NCBI GenBank assembly: GCA_031266435.1
Contig: JAISAZ010000102.1
Coordinates: 1-40,942, forward strand
Source: Accumulibacter sp.
GTDB lineage: Bacteria; Pseudomonadota; Gammaproteobacteria; Burkholderiales; Rhodocyclaceae
Length of the DNA: 40,942 nucleotides
Reading direction: 5' to 3'
The notes beneath the pieces were generated by a model. That model was not told the origin of the DNA. It did no database searches and saw only the letters and a list, made by a program, of their open reading frames with translations. Below are positions 9,759 through 19,771 of the stretch, one piece after another. A program made the translations under genes and the position numbers. How positions within the stretch are numbered: position 1 is the stretch's first letter; every line of letters begins with the position of its first letter.

Positions 9759-9956
9759 TCGTTTTCTCCTCGACGGCGGTTTTTCAATCAGACTTTCGGG
9801 TCGGCTGGTTTTGGACGAAGCTCTGTGCGTACCTGAAATCAAGCGCGCATGGGAATTGATAATTTTACAACGCATCGCCGACGTTTCAAAACGCCGATTC
9901 GGGTGTTTTTTGCAAAACCGGACGCGCGCCGCAGGGCGCTTTGGGGGGAAGAGCGC

Positions 9957-10664
9957 TCAGCGCAGACCGGCGACAAGCTCGGAAAGCGCGTCGATCTCTT
10001 TGTCGGAGAGTTTTTCGGCGATCGTGCGCATGATTTTTTCGCGGTCGTTGGCGCGTTTGCCCGAACGATAGTTTTTGAGCTGTGCGACGCTGTATTCCGA
10101 ATGCTGTCCCGCGACGCGCGGGTTTTGCGAGGGCAAACCCTTGCCGGTCGTGCCGTGGCATCCGGCGCAGGCGGGGATGCGCCGGTCGAAGTCGCCGCGC
10201 CGCCAGAGGACTTGAGCGGTTTTCGCGCGTTCCGAAAATTCCGGCGGCGCCACGTGCGCCGTGCCGGCGTCTTCGGGCGAAGTGTTCGGGGCGGGCGAAG
10301 CGTCCAAGGTGGGCGGCACTGGCTTTTGCCGCGAGAAATAAATCGAGAGGATGCGTCTGTCTTCGTCCGAGAGCACAGCGCTCATCGCGCCCATGACATC
10401 GTTGTTTCTCGCGGCGGGTTTTCCGTCCGCGCGGCGAAAGTCGTTCAACTCCTTCAAGAGCGTTTCGGGTAACTGTCCCGCCAGAACGGGGTTCGCGGGA
10501 AGCGTGCTGTTCCCGTCGACGCCGTGGCACGCCGCGCAGAGCATCGCCGCTTTTTGTCCGGCATTTTCCGCGTCGGGTTCGGCGGCGACGGCAGAGAGGC
10601 TGAAAAAGAGAAAAGCAAGCCCCGCGCAAAATTCGGCAAGCCTTGGAGTCGCTGGAAATTTCAT
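9957..10664 (-). CDS. Dihaem cytochrome c4-type protein
   Basis: This periplasmic electron-transfer protein of 235 residues carries a signal peptide ending near AVAAEPDAE and two c-type haem sites, CAACHG (about residue 42) and CAGCHG (about residue 166). The two halves are homologous, each with a later candidate Met ligand ([15 protein letters not shown] and [14 protein letters not shown]). This fits cytochrome c4, which donates electrons to terminal oxidases. The inter-domain linker is Pro/Ala/Asp-rich. The gene is divergent from engB with an 83-base gap that must hold both promoters. The 198 bases between this gene and the nuclease start show nothing convincing beyond a short GC-rich hairpin. 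Confidence 0.9.
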   Translation of the reverse strand: MKFPATPRLAEFCAGLAFLFFSLSAVAAEPDAENAGQKAAMLCAACHGVDGNSTLPANPVLAGQLPETLLKELNDFRRADGKPAARNNDVMGAMSAVLSDEDRRILSIYFSRQKPVPPTLDASPAPNTSPEDAGTAHVAPPEFSERAKTAQVLWRRGDFDRRIPACAGCHGTTGKGLPSQNPRVAGQHSEYSVAQLKNYRSGKRANDREKIMRTIAEKLSDKEIDALSELVAGLR

Positions 10665-10747
10665 CCGGTCGGAAGCTCTTTCAAAAACCGTCGATAAGTC
10701 TGTTATTCTATTGCATTCTATTGCACTTCCTCCTCCGTACCCAATCC

Positions 10748-11458
10748 ATGTCTCTCTTTCAGAAAGCGGCTTTTTACACGACGGTCGCGCACTTGCGGGA
10801 CCTGCCGCCGGAATCCCGGCGCGAAGTCGCGTTCGCCGGACGTTCGAACGCGGGAAAATCGTCGGCGATCAACGTCTTGGCGAATCAGACGCGCCTCGCT
10901 TTCGTTTCCAAGACACCGGGGCGGACGCAGAACCTGAATTATTTTTCGCTCGGCGACGACCGCTTCTTCGTCGACCTGCCGGGTTACGGCTACGCCAAGG
11001 CGCCCAAGGATATCCGCGCACAGTGGGAGGGGTTGCTCGCGCCCTACCTCATCTACCGGAACCCGCTCGTCGGACTCGTCCTCATCATGGACAGCCGTCG
11101 CCCGCTGACCGACCTCGACCAGCGGATGATCGGCTGGTTTTCGCAGACGGGAAAGCCGATCCACATCCTCTTGACGAAGGCGGATAAATTGACGCGCCGC
11201 GAGCGGGCGGAAACGATGACGAAGGTGAACGCCGCGTTCATGGAAATGAAGATCGGCGCGAGCGTGCAGTTTTTCTCAAGCCTGAAGCGCGAAGGCATCG
11301 CCGAGGCCGAAGAGAAACTCTGCGAATGGCTCGAAATCGCGAATGAGCCGCGCGCGGCGACCGCTTCGGAAAATTCGGGAAAGTTGGAAAAAACGCCTAC
11401 GCCGCGCGTCGCGCGCCAGAAGAATCGCAGCGCCAAGGGCTGGAGCGCGCGGGCGAAG

Positions 11459-11461
<3 letters not shown>
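10748..11461 (+). CDS. engB: Ribosome biogenesis GTPase EngB (YihA/YsxC)
   Basis: This essential TRAFAC GTPase acts in 50S subunit assembly. The 237-residue protein has G1 GRSNAGKSS (residues 31-39), G2 TPGRTQ, G3 DLPGYG, G4 TKADK and G5-like SSLK. ATG 10748 gives the normal N-terminus ([16 protein letters not shown]); an in-frame upstream extension runs into the divergent promoter region. About 30 extra C-terminal residues are basic and low in complexity. The stop TGA runs directly into the heptad arm of repeat C-1. Confidence 0.96.
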
Positions 11462-12639
<1,178 letters not shown>

Positions 12640-12644
12640 GTATT

Positions 12645-12895
12645 CGTCAAAATTCAGGAGTCAGATGCCAGGAATCAGGGATCAGGAGACAGAGGACAGG
12701 AGACGGGAGACAGATGTCAGGAGACAGGAGACAGATGAAAACCGATCGGTGTTTCAAAGCTCTTTTTCTGGCGGCGAAGCCGCCGGTAATTGATCTGATT
12801 CCTGTCTCCTGATTCCTGATACCTGATCGGCGGCAACGCCGCCGCTGGCTGATCTGATACCTGATTCCTGATACCTGATACCTGATATAGTTGCC
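12645..12895. repeat. Repeat cluster A-3, mostly 7-bp tracts
   Basis: About 250 bp between hemB and the MFS gene consist of 7-bp-phased tracts: AGGAATC/AGGGATC/AGGAGAC/AGAGGAC types on the left and TGATTCC/TGATACC types on the right. Between them lies the AAACCGATCGGTGTTTCAAA block followed by GGCGGCGAAGCCGCC. Left and right tracts are roughly complementary. I see no gene here. Confidence 0.82.
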
Positions 12896-12926
12896 GGCCA
12901 TCGCTCATAAAAGAGGGGGTCGCTTT

Positions 12927-14129
12927 ATGAACACACCCAACACACGCGAATACCGCATCGTTGCGCTGATCTGCGTCGCCGAAATGCTGACGATGGCGGC
13001 TTTTGCCTCCTACGCTTCGTTTTTGCCGAGGCTACGTATCGAATGGACGATGACAGCCGCGCAGGCGGGCTTCATCAGCGGCGCGTTCTTCTTCGGCTAC
13101 ATGGTAACCGTCCCCGTTCTATCGAGTTTGACCGACCGCACCGACGCGCGCAAGGTCTACCTCGCCGCGTGCTGCCTGAACGCCGCGGGCGTTTTCGGGT
13201 TCGCCTTTCTTGCGCAAGGAATGTACAGCGGCGCTTTTTTCCAGGCGATCACGGGGATCGGCCTCGCGGGGACGTATATGCCGGGCTTGAAAGTCTTGAC
13301 CGACCGCGTCGAAGGGCCGCGCCAGTCGCGCTACATCTCTTTTTACACCGCGTCCTTCGGATTCGGGACGACGCTTTCGCTCCTCGCGTCGGGCTGGGTC
13401 GCCAAAGTGTTTCCGTGGCGGACAACGATGGCGCTGCTCGCGCTCGGCCCGCTACTCGCCGCGTCAATCATGTACTTGACCATCGAACGCAAGGACCCCG
13501 TCAAAAAACCGAGCGGATCGCTGTTTTCGCAGTTCGGCGACGTCTGGTCGCTCGGCGAAGTGCGCCGCTACATCTACGGCTACGCGGCGCACTGCATGGA
13601 AATATTCGGCGTGCGTTCGTGGCTCGTCGCCTTCTTCACGTTCGCGTTCGGCGCAAGCGGCGCCCCCGTCAGCCCGACCGAAGCGGCCGCGATCATCAAC
13701 CTCTTCGGGACGCCTGCGAGCATCCTGGGCAACGAAGCGGCGAACCGCGTCGGACGCAAACGCTGGATCGTCGCGATGATGCTGCTCTCCGGGACGCTCT
13801 GCTGGACGGTCGGCTTCACGTCATCGCTCGCTTGGTGGTTGATAATAGGCGCCGTCGCGGTTTATTTCGTCACCGCGATGCTCGATTCCGCGTCGCTCAC
13901 GGCAGGGCTGATCCAGGCGACGCCGCAGGAATTCCGGGGCGCGGCGATGGCGATCTACTCCTTCCTCGGCTTCGGGATCGGCTTCATCGCGCCGCTCGTC
14001 TTCGGCGCGACGCTCGACTATTCGGGAGGGAGCGACCGCGCGCTTTCCTGGACGCTCGCTTTCGGCATCCTGGGGCTTTGCTGCCTCGTCTGGGGCGTCG
14101 TCAATCTGAGGTCAGAGGACAGAAGATAG
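12927..14129 (+). CDS. Major facilitator superfamily transporter
   Basis: The 400-residue protein has about 12 hydrophobic segments and the MFS loop 2-3 motif in degenerate form (SSLTDRTDARKVYLAA). An acidic/basic central loop (TIERKDPVKKPSG) separates two six-helix halves. Substrate cannot be told from sequence; the NarK/cyanate-type subfamilies are comparable in size, but I see no diagnostic motif. ATG 12927 is preceded by AAGAGGGGG. The last codons (SEDRR) and the stop TAG come from the heptad tract of repeat C-2. Confidence 0.85.
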   Translation: MNTPNTREYRIVALICVAEMLTMAAFASYASFLPRLRIEWTMTAAQAGFISGAFFFGYMVTVPVLSSLTDRTDARKVYLAACCLNAAGVFGFAFLAQGMYSGAFFQAITGIGLAGTYMPGLKVLTDRVEGPRQSRYISFYTASFGFGTTLSLLASGWVAKVFPWRTTMALLALGPLLAASIMYLTIERKDPVKKPSGSLFSQFGDVWSLGEVRRYIYGYAAHCMEIFGVRSWLVAFFTFAFGASGAPVSPTEAAAIINLFGTPASILGNEAANRVGRKRWIVAMMLLSGTLCWTVGFTSSLAWWLIIGAVAVYFVTAMLDSASLTAGLIQATPQEFRGAAMAIYSFLGFGIGFIAPLVFGATLDYSGGSDRALSWTLAFGILGLCCLVWGVVNLRSEDRR

Positions 14130-14283
14130 AGGACAGAGGACAGAGCACTCACTGCGTTCGCTTTGTGACCAGTTTTCAGTCGTCAGACGTCGGATGGGAC
14201 GCTCCTTCTGATTACAGACGACTGACTACAGAGGCCGTAGGCCGTTCTGTCTTCAGTCTTCAGTCCTCAGTCTTCTGTTTCCG
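14108..14283. repeat. Repeat C-2, heptad-armed inverted element
   Basis: The left arm (GAGGACAGAAGATAGAGGAC type) contains the final codons and stop of the MFS gene. The core has CAGTTTTCAGTCGTCAGA and a GGCCGTAGGCC palindrome, and the right arm is TCTGTCTTCAGTC-type. It is more diverged from C-3 and C-4 than they are from each other. Confidence 0.82.
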
Positions 14284-14310
14284 CAATTTTCTCTGGACGA
14301 AGGACGACCA

Positions 14311-14535
14311 ATGCCCGATAATGCCGAGTGTTGTTTCTTCGGCGAAAAACACGACCCGCAAGACCGCCGGAAAGGCGGCGTGCGGAGAAAATGGCCGATG
14401 TATGCCCCACGATGCGTAGTTTTGGAGATAGACGGGAAACCGATCAATTCGACCGGAAATTCGGAGGGTCGGCGTTTGCGCCGCGTCCGGCGTGCGGTCG
14501 TGGGACTGTATATTTCATTACCAACGACGAAATGA
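14311..14535 (+). CDS. Possible small hypothetical protein
   Basis: A 74-codon frame begins at ATG 14311, about ten bases after GAAGGA, and ends seven bases before the Kef-type gene. It is basic and Arg-rich with two Cys near the N-terminus (NAECCFFGEKHD). Codon use is not clearly like the neighbouring genes, and a second overlapping frame is equally open, so it may be untranslated leader of the downstream gene. I recognise no family. Confidence 0.2.
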   Translation: MPDNAECCFFGEKHDPQDRRKGGVRRKWPMYAPRCVVLEIDGKPINSTGNSEGRRLRRVRRAVVGLYISLPTTK

Positions 14536-14541
14536 GACTGA

Positions 14542-16335
14542 ATGGGACATAATATTTCTCTGATTACGACCATTGCCTCGGCTTTTGGCATCGCGCTGAT
14601 TTTCGGCTTCATCGCCGAACGCATCCGGATTCCGGCGCTGGTTGGCTATCTCTTGGCCGGAGTCCTCTTGGGGCCGGGCACTCCCGGCTTCGTCGCCGAT
14701 ATGGAATTGGCGTCCCAACTTTCCGAAATCGGCGTCATGTTGCTGATGTTCGGCGTCGGCCTTCATTTCTCGCTCGAAGACTTGCTCGCGGTCAAACGCA
14801 TCGCCATCCCCGGCGCGATCGCGCAAATGACCCTGGCGACGATTCTCGGCTTCTGTATTTCGCTCTTGTGGGGCTGGCCGCTCGGGAACTGCCTGATCTT
14901 CGGCCTGTCGCTTTCCTGCGCGAGCACGGTCGTTCTCCTCAAGGCCCTCGAAGCGCTCGGTGTGCTCGACACGATGGACGGCCGGATCGCCGTCGGCTGG
15001 CTCGTCGTCGAAGATCTGGCGACCGTCCTCATCCTCGTTCTGCTTCCTCCGCTCGCCGGCGTCCTCGGATCCCCCGCCGCCGTCGACCCCTCGCACGTGT
15101 CGGGTCCGCTCTGGCAGGAGATCGGAGTCACCCTCCTGCAGGTCGCCGCTTTCATCGCGCTGATGCTGATCGTCGGTCGCCGCTTCCTGCCCTGGCTCCT
15201 CCTGCAAATCTCGCGGACCGGCTCGCGGGAGCTCTTCACGCTCTCGGTCATCGCGATCGCGATCGGGATCGCCTACGGCGCGTCGGCGCTCTTCAACGTC
15301 TCGTTCGCCCTCGGCGCCTTCTTCGCGGGCATGGTGATGCGCGAGTCCGAGTTCAGCCACCGCGCGGCGGAAGAGTCGCTCCCCTTGCGCGACGCCTTTT
15401 CGGTGCTCTTCTTCGTCTCCGTCGGCATGCTGTTCGAACCCTCGATCCTGATCGAACAGCCTTTCCATTTGATCGCTGTCATCTCGATCATCATCCTGGG
15501 TAAATCGATCGCGGCGCTTTCGATCGTGCTCTTCTTCCGCTACTCGCTCCACACGGCGCTGACCGTCTCGGCGAGCCTCGCGCAGGTCGGCGAATTCTCG
15601 TTCATCCTCGGCGGCCTCGGCATTTCGCTCGGCGTCATGACGCCGGAGGGGATGAATCTGATCCTCGCCGGTTCCTTGATTTCGATCGCGCTGAATCCCC
15701 TGCTTTTCATGCTGATCACCCCGCTCCAGAAGTGGATACTCGAACGCTACGCGTTTGCGCGAAAACTCGAGGAGCGCGGCGACCCCTACGCCGAATTGCC
15801 GAAGACCGTCGAACGCAAGTATCTTGAAAAACAAGTCGTCCTGGTCGGATATGGCCGCGTCGGCAAGAGGATCGCGAGCGATCTGGAAGCGCGAGGTATT
15901 CCCTACGTCGTCGTCGAACAGAACCGCGAACGCGTCGAAGACCTGCGTACGCGCGACATCGTCGCCGTATCGGGCGACGCTTCCGACCCGGCGGTGTTGA
16001 TCCAGGCGCATGTCGCCAACGCCGCGATGCTCGTCATTGCGACGCCCGACCCCGTCAACGTCCGCCAGATGGCCGACACGGCGCGCACGCTCAATCCGTC
16101 GATCGAAATCATCCTGCGTACGCACAGCGAGGACGAATCGCAATCCCTGCGCGAGAGCGGTTTCGGCATCGTCTTCTTCGGCGAGGAAGAGTTGGCAAGA
16201 AGCATGGCGGAACACATCATCGAGCGATTTGCCCCGCCGACGACCGGCGAAGAAGCACGGACCGCTGCGGAGTTCGCGGTGAAAACCGCCGAAACAGTCG
16301 AAACGCTCGAAGCCGCCGCAACGCAGGCTTCCTGA
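14542..16335 (+). CDS. Kef-type cation:proton antiporter with RCK domain (YbaL-like)
   Basis: This CPA2-family inner-membrane antiporter, probably K+(or Na+)/H+, has 597 residues. About residues 1-400 form 12-13 membrane helices, including the opening GFIAERIRIPALVGYLLAGV and the LSLSCASTVVLLKALE segment typical of the family. From about residue 430 a cytoplasmic TrkA-N/RCK domain follows, with the nucleotide-binding motif VGYGRVGKR and the acidic end of the second strand (VVVEQNRE). The overall plan matches E. coli YbaL rather than KefB/C, but the exact ion is not determinable. No strong ribosome-binding site is visible. The gene is followed by a good stem-loop terminator. Confidence 0.92.
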   Translation: MGHNISLITTIASAFGIALIFGFIAERIRIPALVGYLLAGVLLGPGTPGFVADMELASQLSEIGVMLLMFGVGLHFSLEDLLAVKRIAIPGAIAQMTLATILGFCISLLWGWPLGNCLIFGLSLSCASTVVLLKALEALGVLDTMDGRIAVGWLVVEDLATVLILVLLPPLAGVLGSPAAVDPSHVSGPLWQEIGVTLLQVAAFIALMLIVGRRFLPWLLLQISRTGSRELFTLSVIAIAIGIAYGASALFNVSFALGAFFAGMVMRESEFSHRAAEESLPLRDAFSVLFFVSVGMLFEPSILIEQPFHLIAVISIIILGKSIAALSIVLFFRYSLHTALTVSASLAQVGEFSFILGGLGISLGVMTPEGMNLILAGSLISIALNPLLFMLITPLQKWILERYAFARKLEERGDPYAELPKTVERKYLEKQVVLVGYGRVGKRIASDLEARGIPYVVVEQNRERVEDLRTRDIVAVSGDASDPAVLIQAHVANAAMLVIATPDPVNVRQMADTARTLNPSIEIILRTHSEDESQSLRESGFGIVFFGEEELARSMAEHIIERFAPPTTGEEARTAAEFAVKTAETVETLEAAATQAS

Positions 16336-16385
16336 GCCGCGTGCTTCGAGCGACTTCCGAAGGGGTCGGAGGATAGAAGGAGATT

Positions 16386-16430
16386 GGCCGCCGTCGAATC
16401 GGTGAATCGATGCGCGGCCTTTTTCCTTTT
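16386..16430 (+). terminator. Probable Rho-independent terminator of the Kef-type gene
   Basis: GGCCGC (16386) pairs with GCGGCC (16414-16419), with an inner TCGA/TCGA pairing, followed by a T-rich run TTTTTCCTTTT. The T-run merges with the left end of repeat B-2. Confidence 0.55.
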
Positions 16431-16525
16431 CTACCTCCTTCGTTCTCAGGAAGACGAACCGCAAGCCTTGGAGTGCGTTTCGCTCCCCCCAGCGAAAGCA
16501 GGCAGGGCGGTTTGGAAAAGGAATT
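16424..16525. repeat. Repeat B-2, diverged inverted-repeat element upstream of slmA
   Basis: Left end is TCCTTTTCTACC and right end GGTTTGGAAAAGGAATT. The right part (GGCAGGGCGGTTTGGAAAAG) closely matches the reverse complement of B-3, and AAGACGAACCGCA matches AAGACGAGCCGCA in B-4. The middle differs and contains a CGCTCCCCCCAGCG hairpin. It ends 40 bases before the slmA start. Confidence 0.7.
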
Positions 16526-16565
16526 GGGGGCGCGTACGCGCGATGCAAAACAAGGAGCGCAAACG

Positions 16566-17174
16566 ATGCCGAAAACTGGCGAAAGACGCTTGCAGATATT
16601 GCAGATGCTCGCGCTGATGCTGGAGAATCCGCAGGGCGAAAAAATAACGACGGCGGCGCTCGCCGCGCGGCTTGTGTGCTCCGAAGCCGCGCTTTACCGT
16701 CACTTCGCCAGCAAGGCGCAGATGTTCGACGGCTTGATCGAATTCATCGAAACCTCGCTTTTCGGCGTCATCAACCGAATCTCTTCCGCCGAGGCCGACG
16801 GCATCAAGCAACTCGAAGGCGTGCTTGTCCTCTTGCTCAATTTCGCCCAGCGCAACCGTGGCATGACGAAAGTCCTGACCGGAGAGGCGCTCGTCAACGA
16901 AAAGGATCGCCTTCAGGCGCGAATCAACCAACTGCTCGACCGGATCGAAGCGGCGATCCGGCAGGCGCTTCGAATCGCGGCGGCGCAGGATAAAATTCCG
17001 GGCGAAACCGATTTCACCGCGCTCGCCAACCTTTTGTTGTGCTACGTCGTCGGGCGCTGGCAAAATTACGTCAAAAGCGGTTTTTCGCGCGAGCCTGCCG
17101 AACAATGGGAAAAGCAGTGGCCGATGTTGCGCGCAGCGTGCCGGTCGGGGACGCTGCGGACGCCGCCCGACTGA
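16566..17174 (+). CDS. slmA: Nucleoid occlusion factor SlmA (TetR family)
   Basis: SlmA binds specific DNA sites and blocks FtsZ ring assembly over the nucleoid. The 202-residue protein has the TetR helix-turn-helix (ITTAALAARLVCSEAALYRH) with the SlmA-specific continuation FASKAQMFDGLIEFIE, and GEALVNEKDRLQARINQL in the regulatory domain, closely like the E. coli protein. ATG 16566 follows AAGGAG; the upstream open extension is translated repeat B-2. The gene is co-directional with the acyltransferase gene 25 bases downstream. Confidence 0.93.
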   Translation: MPKTGERRLQILQMLALMLENPQGEKITTAALAARLVCSEAALYRHFASKAQMFDGLIEFIETSLFGVINRISSAEADGIKQLEGVLVLLLNFAQRNRGMTKVLTGEALVNEKDRLQARINQLLDRIEAAIRQALRIAAAQDKIPGETDFTALANLLLCYVVGRWQNYVKSGFSREPAEQWEKQWPMLRAACRSGTLRTPPD

Positions 17175-17199
17175 CTGGCTGACGCTTCCAGCGCTTGCG

Positions 17200-18234
17200 A
17201 TGCTCCCGATCGGCGACACCCTGAAAACCCGATCGGTGCTCATCGACGCGCTGAAAGCTGTCGCCTCGCAGTTCATCGTCCTGCACCACCTGGCCTTTTA
17301 CGGCCCGATGAGCGACGCGATCCGTGAATACGCGCCGGAAACGCTCGCGTGGTTCAGCCGGAATGCGCGCGTCGCCGTCCAGGTCTTCCTCGTCACGGGC
17401 GGCTACCTCGCGGCGCGCGCGCTTGTCCCCGGCGGAGAACTCAAGCTCGTATCCCCTCTCCAGGCGCTGAAAAACCGCGCTCTGAGACTCGTGCCCCCCT
17501 ACGCCGTCGCGCTCGCGCTTGCGATCGTCGCTGCCGCCTTCGCGCGCCATCTAATGACAAACGATTCGATTCCCGCGCCGCCGACGATTCCGCAAGTGCT
17601 CGCGCACATTTTTCTGCTACAGGGAATCCTGGGCGTCGATTCGCTCTCGGCGGGCGTCTGGTATATCGCGATCGACTTCCAGCTTTTCGTTCTTTTTCTC
17701 GGAATGCTCAAAGCATCACGGGCGCTCGGCAAGGGAGACACGCAGCAAGCGCGCGCGTGGGGGGATTTGTTCGTCGCCACCGGAGTTCTCGCGTCGCTGT
17801 TTTACTTCAACCGCGACCCGGCCTTTGACGACTGGGCGCCTTACTTCTTCGGCGCCTACGGATTCGGCATACTTGCTTTCCGGGTCAGGCACTCGGAACG
17901 AAAGGCGCCGGGGTTGGCGTTTCTCGTATTCGCGTCGATTCTCGCGCTCGGAGTCGATTTTCGTTCGCGGATCGCGCTGGCGTCAGTTACGGCGTTCGCG
18001 CTCTCGACGCCGGTGTGTCGACGCCTTCCTGAAAACCTTCGGGTCATCCGCCTGCTGCGCTTCTTCAGCAAACTTTCCTACGGCGTTTTCCTGACGCATT
18101 TTCCTGTCATGCTCGTCGTCGGAGCGGTCGTCACGCATTTCTTCCAGAAAGACCCCGGCGCGAACGCCGTCGGCATTCTATCCGCCTGGCTTGTCAGTAT
18201 TGCGACTGGTTACGCTTTGTCCAGGATGCCTTGA
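17200..18234 (+). CDS. Acyltransferase-3 family membrane protein
   Basis: The 344-residue integral membrane protein has about ten hydrophobic segments. The N-terminal part has the acyltransferase-3 pattern: DALKAVASQFIVLHHLAFYG with the conserved His pair, then ARVAVQVFLVTGGYLAAR. Family members O-acylate lipopolysaccharide, peptidoglycan or other polysaccharides; the acceptor here is unknown. ATG 17200 lacks a clear Shine-Dalgarno, and the 25-base gap suggests translation on the slmA transcript. The following 127 bases before dinD show nothing clear. Confidence 0.85.
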   Translation: MLPIGDTLKTRSVLIDALKAVASQFIVLHHLAFYGPMSDAIREYAPETLAWFSRNARVAVQVFLVTGGYLAARALVPGGELKLVSPLQALKNRALRLVPPYAVALALAIVAAAFARHLMTNDSIPAPPTIPQVLAHIFLLQGILGVDSLSAGVWYIAIDFQLFVLFLGMLKASRALGKGDTQQARAWGDLFVATGVLASLFYFNRDPAFDDWAPYFFGAYGFGILAFRVRHSERKAPGLAFLVFASILALGVDFRSRIALASVTAFALSTPVCRRLPENLRVIRLLRFFSKLSYGVFLTHFPVMLVVGAVVTHFFQKDPGANAVGILSAWLVSIATGYALSRMP

Positions 18235-18361
18235 CTTCAGTACCATATCATTTCCAGGTTCAATGCTTTCATGTCTTCTGTTCGAAGCGCAGGAATTCGA
18301 GCAGCCGCATCGACTCGATTTTCATCTCCCCCACTTGAAATAGCGAAGAACCCTTAAGTCT

Positions 18362-19234
18362 TTATTCATTCTCCTCCCCAAGCAACCCCTTGGCGTCCTT
18401 ATCCTCCAACGCCAATTTCGGCGTCACCGACTTCAACCGCTTTTCAACCTCTTTGATATGTTCAGCAGGCGGAATGTTTTCCAGCAGGGTACCGCCGATG
18501 CGCTTGATGGCTTGGCGCACTTCATGCCCGACTTGTTCATGCGTTTGGATGGCCTGTGCTTGTCCATATACATGGTCGCGTTCCAGTTTATCGCGGGTTT
18601 GGGTCATGCGGAACTGGTTGGCGGCCAATTCGGTCGCATTCATGCGGTCGAGCAGATTATCTTTGTCGGGGATGGCTTTGCGCCGCTTGATGGCCTCACG
18701 CCCCAAGCCGCCATACAGCCCCTTGTAGCCAGCGTCATGAAACACGCCGAACATCCGGCTTTGTACGCCCGCGTCCTGCGCTGCGCCTGAAAGCGCCTTG
18801 AATTCTTCGGAGGTTTGTTTGCGTAGCTCCAACCGTTCTTGGTCGACAGCGGCTTGATCGCTCAGTTCCTGCCTGCGGGTCTGAATGGCAAAATACTTTT
18901 GCGCCCGCGCAATCTCAGGTTTGCGCGGGTCGCCATTCTGGGCAATCAGGTAACAGGCAAAGCGAGAAAGGTGATAGTCATCTACTGTCCGGCTGCTTCC
19001 TGACCCGATGTCGACCATTTTGCCGACGCCGGCAAAATGGTTTTCTGGCGGATTTCCTGATGATTTACAAGAGCTTACGGCACGGCCTATCGCTTGCTCA
19101 AAGCGCCGCCACTGACTGTAGCCCAGCAAAGGCTGCAAGTCGCGCGCGCTCCAGTATTCCGCGCCGTGCGCGTTGGTTTTTTTCATGTCCTCAAAAGAGA
19201 TGCCCGCGATACTGAGTTCTGCTTTTTTACTCAT
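18362..19234 (-). CDS. dinD: DNA damage-inducible protein D-like protein (BRO-N type)
   Basis: The 290-residue protein matches the DinD architecture: SFEDMKKTNAHGAEYWSARD and LQPLLGYSQWRRFEQAI in the BRO-type N-terminal domain, DDYHLSRFACYLIAQNGDP in the middle, and a helical C-terminal half with FGVFHDAGYKGLYGG. In E. coli DinD is SOS-induced and inhibits RecA filament activities; I infer a similar role by family only. ATG 19234 has GGGAG about nine bases upstream; a longer start at 19282 is less likely. No LexA box was identified with confidence. The adjoining BRO pseudogene and lower GC suggest the pair was acquired together. Confidence 0.88.
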   Translation of the reverse strand: MSKKAELSIAGISFEDMKKTNAHGAEYWSARDLQPLLGYSQWRRFEQAIGRAVSSCKSSGNPPENHFAGVGKMVDIGSGSSRTVDDYHLSRFACYLIAQNGDPRKPEIARAQKYFAIQTRRQELSDQAAVDQERLELRKQTSEEFKALSGAAQDAGVQSRMFGVFHDAGYKGLYGGLGREAIKRRKAIPDKDNLLDRMNATELAANQFRMTQTRDKLERDHVYGQAQAIQTHEQVGHEVRQAIKRIGGTLLENIPPAEHIKEVEKRLKSVTPKLALEDKDAKGLLGEENE

Positions 19235-19290
19235 TATTTCAGCTCCCACCCAATCATAAACAACTCCCGTTCCTCCACCCATTGTCCAAG

Positions 19291-19692
19291 CTACGCTTTC
19301 AACTGGTTGATAATCTCATTGCGCCGCGCCTCAACTTCATCCTGCCGCTCGAACAACTTCCGCCGCAGTTTACCGCGTCTACCTTCCAACTCACGTTGCT
19401 TCTTCTGCCACGACAGCTTTTCTTTGAGTGTCGGCGGAGAGATCGCGGCGGTACGCCGCACCTTCTGCTAGGTTTCCAGGGCGCGGTCTATCGCCAATTC
19501 CGGGTCGGCAGTTTCGTTGATCCGTTCATTCCCCACCTGCGCCAGTCACAACTTGAATGGCTCGGCTTTTTTTGACGGGATGGCTTGGATGAGCCGAAAA
19601 AGCTGCTCTGTGTCGGCAACATCGGTCAGGCGCATTTTTCCGTCCGGTGCAAGCATTTTCAAAGCGTGACAGTTCGTCACGGTTTCCACGCA
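19291..19692 (-). pseudogene. Decayed BRO-family antirepressor-like gene
   Basis: One continuous minus-strand frame holds TNCHALKMLAPDGKMRLTDV, then AIPSKKAEPFKL-stop-LAQVGNERINETAD, then AIDRALET-stop-QKVRRTAA and a charged coiled-coil tail (LSWQKKQRELEGRRGKLRRK) ending at TAG 19291. The internal stops are TGA at 19546-19548, where the family normally has Trp, and TAG at 19468-19470, where Tyr is usual. The N-terminal part is missing. The frame is otherwise intact, so decay is probably recent. The tail may come from a different gene joined by deletion. Confidence 0.8.
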
Positions 19693-19699
19693 AACCCCG

Positions 19700-19745
19700 A
19701 AAAGAAAAACCCCGACGCGCCGACTTCGAAGGCGGCGTTTCGGGG
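19700..19745 (-). terminator. Rho-independent terminator of the P-type ATPase gene
   Basis: On the minus strand a long stem (CCCCGAAACGCCG pairing imperfectly with CGGCGCGTCGGGG, loop TTCGAA region, 19710-19745) is followed by TTTTTCTTTT at 19709-19700. It lies 27 bases after the ATPase stop. Confidence 0.85.
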
Positions 19746-19771
19746 GAGGAGAGAGAAGGAGAAAGCGGGGC

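Noticed and set aside
14518..16548. A 676-codon open frame on the minus strand
   Set aside because: It is antisense to the Kef-type gene, whose helices and RCK motif are clear. Its product is charged, low-complexity sequence typical of a shadow in GC-rich DNA.
19282..19471. Plus-strand frames across the BRO pseudogene region
   Set aside because: The minus-strand frame shows family sequence with two stops. The plus frames show no family resemblance.
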